Below are positions 60,634-62,677 of a stretch of DNA of 62,677 bases, in pieces (within the stretch, counting starts at the first letter, position 1; every line of letters starts with the position of its first letter). The notes beneath the pieces are model-generated. The model was not told where the DNA came from. It searched no databases and saw only the letters and a list, made by a program, of their open reading frames with translations. The stretch is taken from positions 1 to 62,677 of IMG/VR virus record IMGVR_UViG_3300021962_000101; one strand, 5' to 3'. Source of the DNA: a virus. The translations under genes were made by a program, and so were the position numbers.

Positions 60634-60705
60634 TTTCAAAGCGGACACCGATACTTATAAGAAATCCTCAAGTTTCTAAGGTAATAATGAGGTTTAATTT
60701 ATTGA

Positions 60706-60713
60706 CATAAATA
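60706..60713 (+). promoter_or_regulatory. Late-promoter-like octamer CATAAATA, 4 bases before the 192-aa gene
   Basis: It is the only late octamer seen on the plus strand and lies in an 84-base gap after gp4. The close spacing to the ATG is a reason for doubt. Confidence 0.4.
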
Positions 60714-60717
60714 AAGA

Positions 60718-61296
60718 ATGGCATATTTAATAGAACGAATAAAAGAACAACTTGCGGCATCGGGTTATAAACCCAGAACTACTGCCGCAAGAGATTGGCT
60801 AAGGTCTAAGATACAAGACTTGAAACCAACTCGCCAATCGGTCCTAAACGACAAGGAACGACTTAAATCGAATACTATAATCGGTCGTATGTATTTCTAT
60901 TACTACGACCCAAAATTGAAAGATGAGTTGCCATATTACGACAGGTTCCCATTGGTTATACCGATAGAACGATACCATGATGGTTTTTTAGGGTTAAATT
61001 TGCATTACATAAGCCCAAGGCAACGCATCGAACTTTTGGATGCCCTAAGTGATTTTGCCAATAATTCGAAATATGATGAAACAACAAAATTGAGATTAAG
61101 TTGGGCAAAATTAAAAAATGTGGGCAGAGCTTTTAAAGCAAAACCTTGTGTGAAAAGATATCTTTTTAAACACGTTGATAGTAGATTTCTTGAAATTACC
61201 GCAGATGAATGGGATATCGCTGCACTATTGCCATTTCAAGATTTCAAAGGTTCAACAGCAAATAAAGTATACAACGATTCTAGGAATAAATTCTAA
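60718..61296 (+). CDS. Conserved structural-module protein of unknown function (192 aa)
   Basis: The protein opens MAYLIERIKEQLAASGYKPR, followed by ARDWLRSKIQDLKPTRQSVL, then MYFYYYDPKLKDELPYYDRF, PLVIPIERYHDGFLGLNLHY and CVKRYLFKHVDSRFLEITAD. I recognise this arrangement from aquatic T4-like phages, where it lies between gp4 and a tube-like gene, but I know of no assigned function. It has no signal or membrane segment. It is likely a virion or assembly protein. Its stop and the next start overlap (TAATG). Confidence 0.75.
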   Translation: MAYLIERIKEQLAASGYKPRTTAARDWLRSKIQDLKPTRQSVLNDKERLKSNTIIGRMYFYYYDPKLKDELPYYDRFPLVIPIERYHDGFLGLNLHYISPRQRIELLDALSDFANNSKYDETTKLRLSWAKLKNVGRAFKAKPCVKRYLFKHVDSRFLEITADEWDIAALLPFQDFKGSTANKVYNDSRNKF

Positions 61297-62081
61297 TGCC
61301 TTTTTCACCACAACTATTTTTATCAAACATTAAAGCAAAAGATGGATTAGCTAAACCATCTAGGTTTGAGGTGATTGTTCCTATACCACCTTACATTAAC
61401 AATTTTATATCTCAATCATTTTTTGAACAGTTATTAAATTTACCTAATGTCTTGATTGCTGATATTACGAGTGCTATAAATGATGCGTTGGGAAATTCAC
61501 CAACCGCTGAACAATCTAAAACATCAAATGCTTCAATTAGTAGATACTTAGCACTTCAATGTGAATCAGCTGAGTTGCCTGGTAAAACATTGATGACACA
61601 AGAAGGTAAGATTTATGGACCTACTTTTAAGGTTCCATATCAAACACAATATAGTGATGCTTCTTTAAGTTTTCTCTGTACAAATGAATTCTATGAAAGA
61701 AAGTTATTTGAACGATGGATAGAAGCTATCAATCCTACTGACACTAACAATTTAAGATTTGCAAAAGGTGCAAAGAGTAGATATCTAACAAATATAAAAA
61801 TTATTCAGTATGATGATTTCATCAAACGAATTTATGCGGTCGAATTGATTGATGCTTTTCCCATTGGAATTGGACCGCAAGCATTGAATTGGTCAGAAGA
61901 TAACTTTCATAGACTGCCGGTTCAATTTGCTTATCAGAAATACAAAGTTATTTACGAAGGCAGTTATGACCTTGTTGGTGCTGCTGTTGAATATTTTGGT
62001 GCTAAAGGCGCAAGAATATTTGATAATGCTGGTCAAAGTGTAAATAATAGTATAGGGAATGTTTTGAATAAAATATTTTAA
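61296..62081 (+). CDS. 54: Tail tube initiator, gp54-like
   Basis: This 261-residue protein has the tail-tube fold. The segment LALQCESAELPGKTL near residues 88-102 matches the CKTAQLPGST strand of gp19, FYERKLFERWIEAINPT near 135-151 matches its FERWMNGIN helix, and a late LPVQFAYQKYKV strand follows. The first 75 residues are an additional helical part. T4 has two such baseplate proteins, gp48 and gp54; since gp48 is already present, gp54 (T4: 320 residues) is the best fit. An AGGAATAAATTCTA stretch precedes the ATG. Confidence 0.7.
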   Translation: MPFSPQLFLSNIKAKDGLAKPSRFEVIVPIPPYINNFISQSFFEQLLNLPNVLIADITSAINDALGNSPTAEQSKTSNASISRYLALQCESAELPGKTLMTQEGKIYGPTFKVPYQTQYSDASLSFLCTNEFYERKLFERWIEAINPTDTNNLRFAKGAKSRYLTNIKIIQYDDFIKRIYAVELIDAFPIGIGPQALNWSEDNFHRLPVQFAYQKYKVIYEGSYDLVGAAVEYFGAKGARIFDNAGQSVNNSIGNVLNKIF

Positions 62082-62098
62082 TTTAGTGGAGATACAAT

Positions 62099-62677
62099 AT
62101 GTTACCAAAAATTGATGTGCCTGTTTTTAGTATTAATTTATTATCAACTGGTAAAGAAATTAAGTTTAGACCTTTTACGGTCAAAGAAGAAAAATTGTTT
62201 TTGATGGCTAACGAAAGTAGTGATTTAAAAACAGTTGTTGATACAACAAAACAAGTTCTGAATAATTGTATTATTTCGGAAGTTGATGTTGATAAATTGC
62301 CGGTGTTCGACATTGAATATTTGTTTTTGAATATTCGTGCAAGGTCGGTAAGTGAAGTTGTTAATTTGAATTACAAATGTAATAATGAAATCAAAAATGA
62401 AAATGATGAGGGCACACATAAGTGTGGTCATACTGTTCAAATTGATGTAAACATTTTAGATATCAAACCAAAGAGTGATAAGAAACAAGATAATAAGATT
62501 CAAATTACCGATAAAGTTGGTATTGTGATGAAGTATCCTACTTTTGACACCATAAAGAAATATGATGGTCAAAATGAAAGTGATATCATTATGAAATTGA
62601 CAGCGGATTGTGTTGATTATGTTTATGATGATGACCAACTTTATTATGCGAAAGATACACCAGAAGAAGAATTGATT
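62099..62677 (+). CDS. 26: Baseplate hub subunit gp26-type, cut by window edge
   Basis: The frame starts at ATG 62099, eight bases after GGAG, and runs off the right edge, giving 193 residues. It reads LPKIDVPVFSINLLSTGKEI, KFRPFTVKEEKLFLMANES, then NIRARSVSEVVNLNYKC with a later CGHTVQIDVNI. The FRPFTVKEEK-x-L and VRARSV-like segments with a Cys pair on each side of a loop (YKC and KCGH) are typical of the T4 base plate protein family of gp26/gp51 type. T4 gp26 has 208 residues, so little is missing. Confidence 0.8.
   Translation, partial: MLPKIDVPVFSINLLSTGKEIKFRPFTVKEEKLFLMANESSDLKTVVDTTKQVLNNCIISEVDVDKLPVFDIEYLFLNIRARSVSEVVNLNYKCNNEIKNENDEGTHKCGHTVQIDVNILDIKPKSDKKQDNKIQITDKVGIVMKYPTFDTIKKYDGQNESDIIMKLTADCVDYVYDDDQLYYAKDTPEEELI

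Noticed and set aside
60702-60730. TTGACA at 60702 as a sigma70 promoter for the 192-residue gene
   Set aside because: No acceptable -10 box at 16-18 bases, and the spacing would place it inside the coding sequence.
60718-61296. Assignment of the 192-residue plus-strand protein as gp53 by T4 gene order (gp4 then gp53)
   Set aside because: The LysM-like gp53 signature is found instead in 58265-58909; the 192-residue protein lacks it.

Overview
The window is part of a T4-like myovirus genome (tailed phage with contractile tail). It is AT-rich and almost wholly coding; the longest gap between genes is about 110 bases, and no tRNA, rRNA, integrase, transposase or CRISPR array was seen. The gene order (gp23, gp3, uvsY, uvsW, gp55, gp47, gp46) and the deformylase, split hub spike and small fibre proteins resemble aquatic T4-like phages (cyanophage or pelagiphage type) more than coliphage T4. 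No photosynthesis or other host-specific gene was seen, so the host cannot be named from this window.

Layout from left to right. (1) 1-8334, minus strand: recombination and transcription block (uvsY, uvsW, an Sm-like unknown, late sigma gp55, gp47/gp46 nuclease) running into an accessory tail: methyltransferase, a 63-residue unknown, peptide deformylase and a DruA/DUF4338-like protein cut by the window edge. A near-consensus sigma70 promoter in the 3' end of gp3 probably starts this block. (2) 8366-23795, minus strand: head, neck and packaging genes (gp3, gp23, gp22, gp21, an unknown, gp68-like, a core protein, gp67, gp20, gp19, gp18, gp17, a Dps-family ferritin, gp16, gp15, gp14, gp13). (3) 23799-41509, minus strand: a large adhesin/fibre region with proteins made of Ala-Asn-Ser heptads, seven paralogous glycine-rich adhesin-like proteins, and a family of about 110-residue beta modules, arranged as three successive cassettes (shaft, cap, glycine-rich proteins). 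(4) 41512-60153, minus strand: baseplate genes (DUF4815 giant, gp8, gp7-like, gp6, gp25, an unknown, a three-part gp5, gp27, gp53, gp48). (5) 60187-62677, plus strand: gp4, a conserved unknown, a gp54-like tube initiator, and a partial gp26.

How it works together: gp55 presumably directs late transcription from NATAAATA/NCTAAATA octamers found before gp67, gp22, gp19, gp18, gp48 and several fibre genes. Intrinsic terminators follow gp23, gp19 and the glycine-rich array. gp20/21/22/23/67/68 build and mature the head, gp16/17 fill it, gp13/14/15/3 join head and tail, and gp18/19/48/54/53/27/5/6/7/8/25 make the tail and baseplate. The fibre region probably supplies the host-recognition surface. 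The most unusual parts are the three-cassette adhesin array, beta-rich modules shared between otherwise unrelated virion proteins, the split cell-puncturing spike with no visible lysozyme, and a Dps gene between the two terminase genes.
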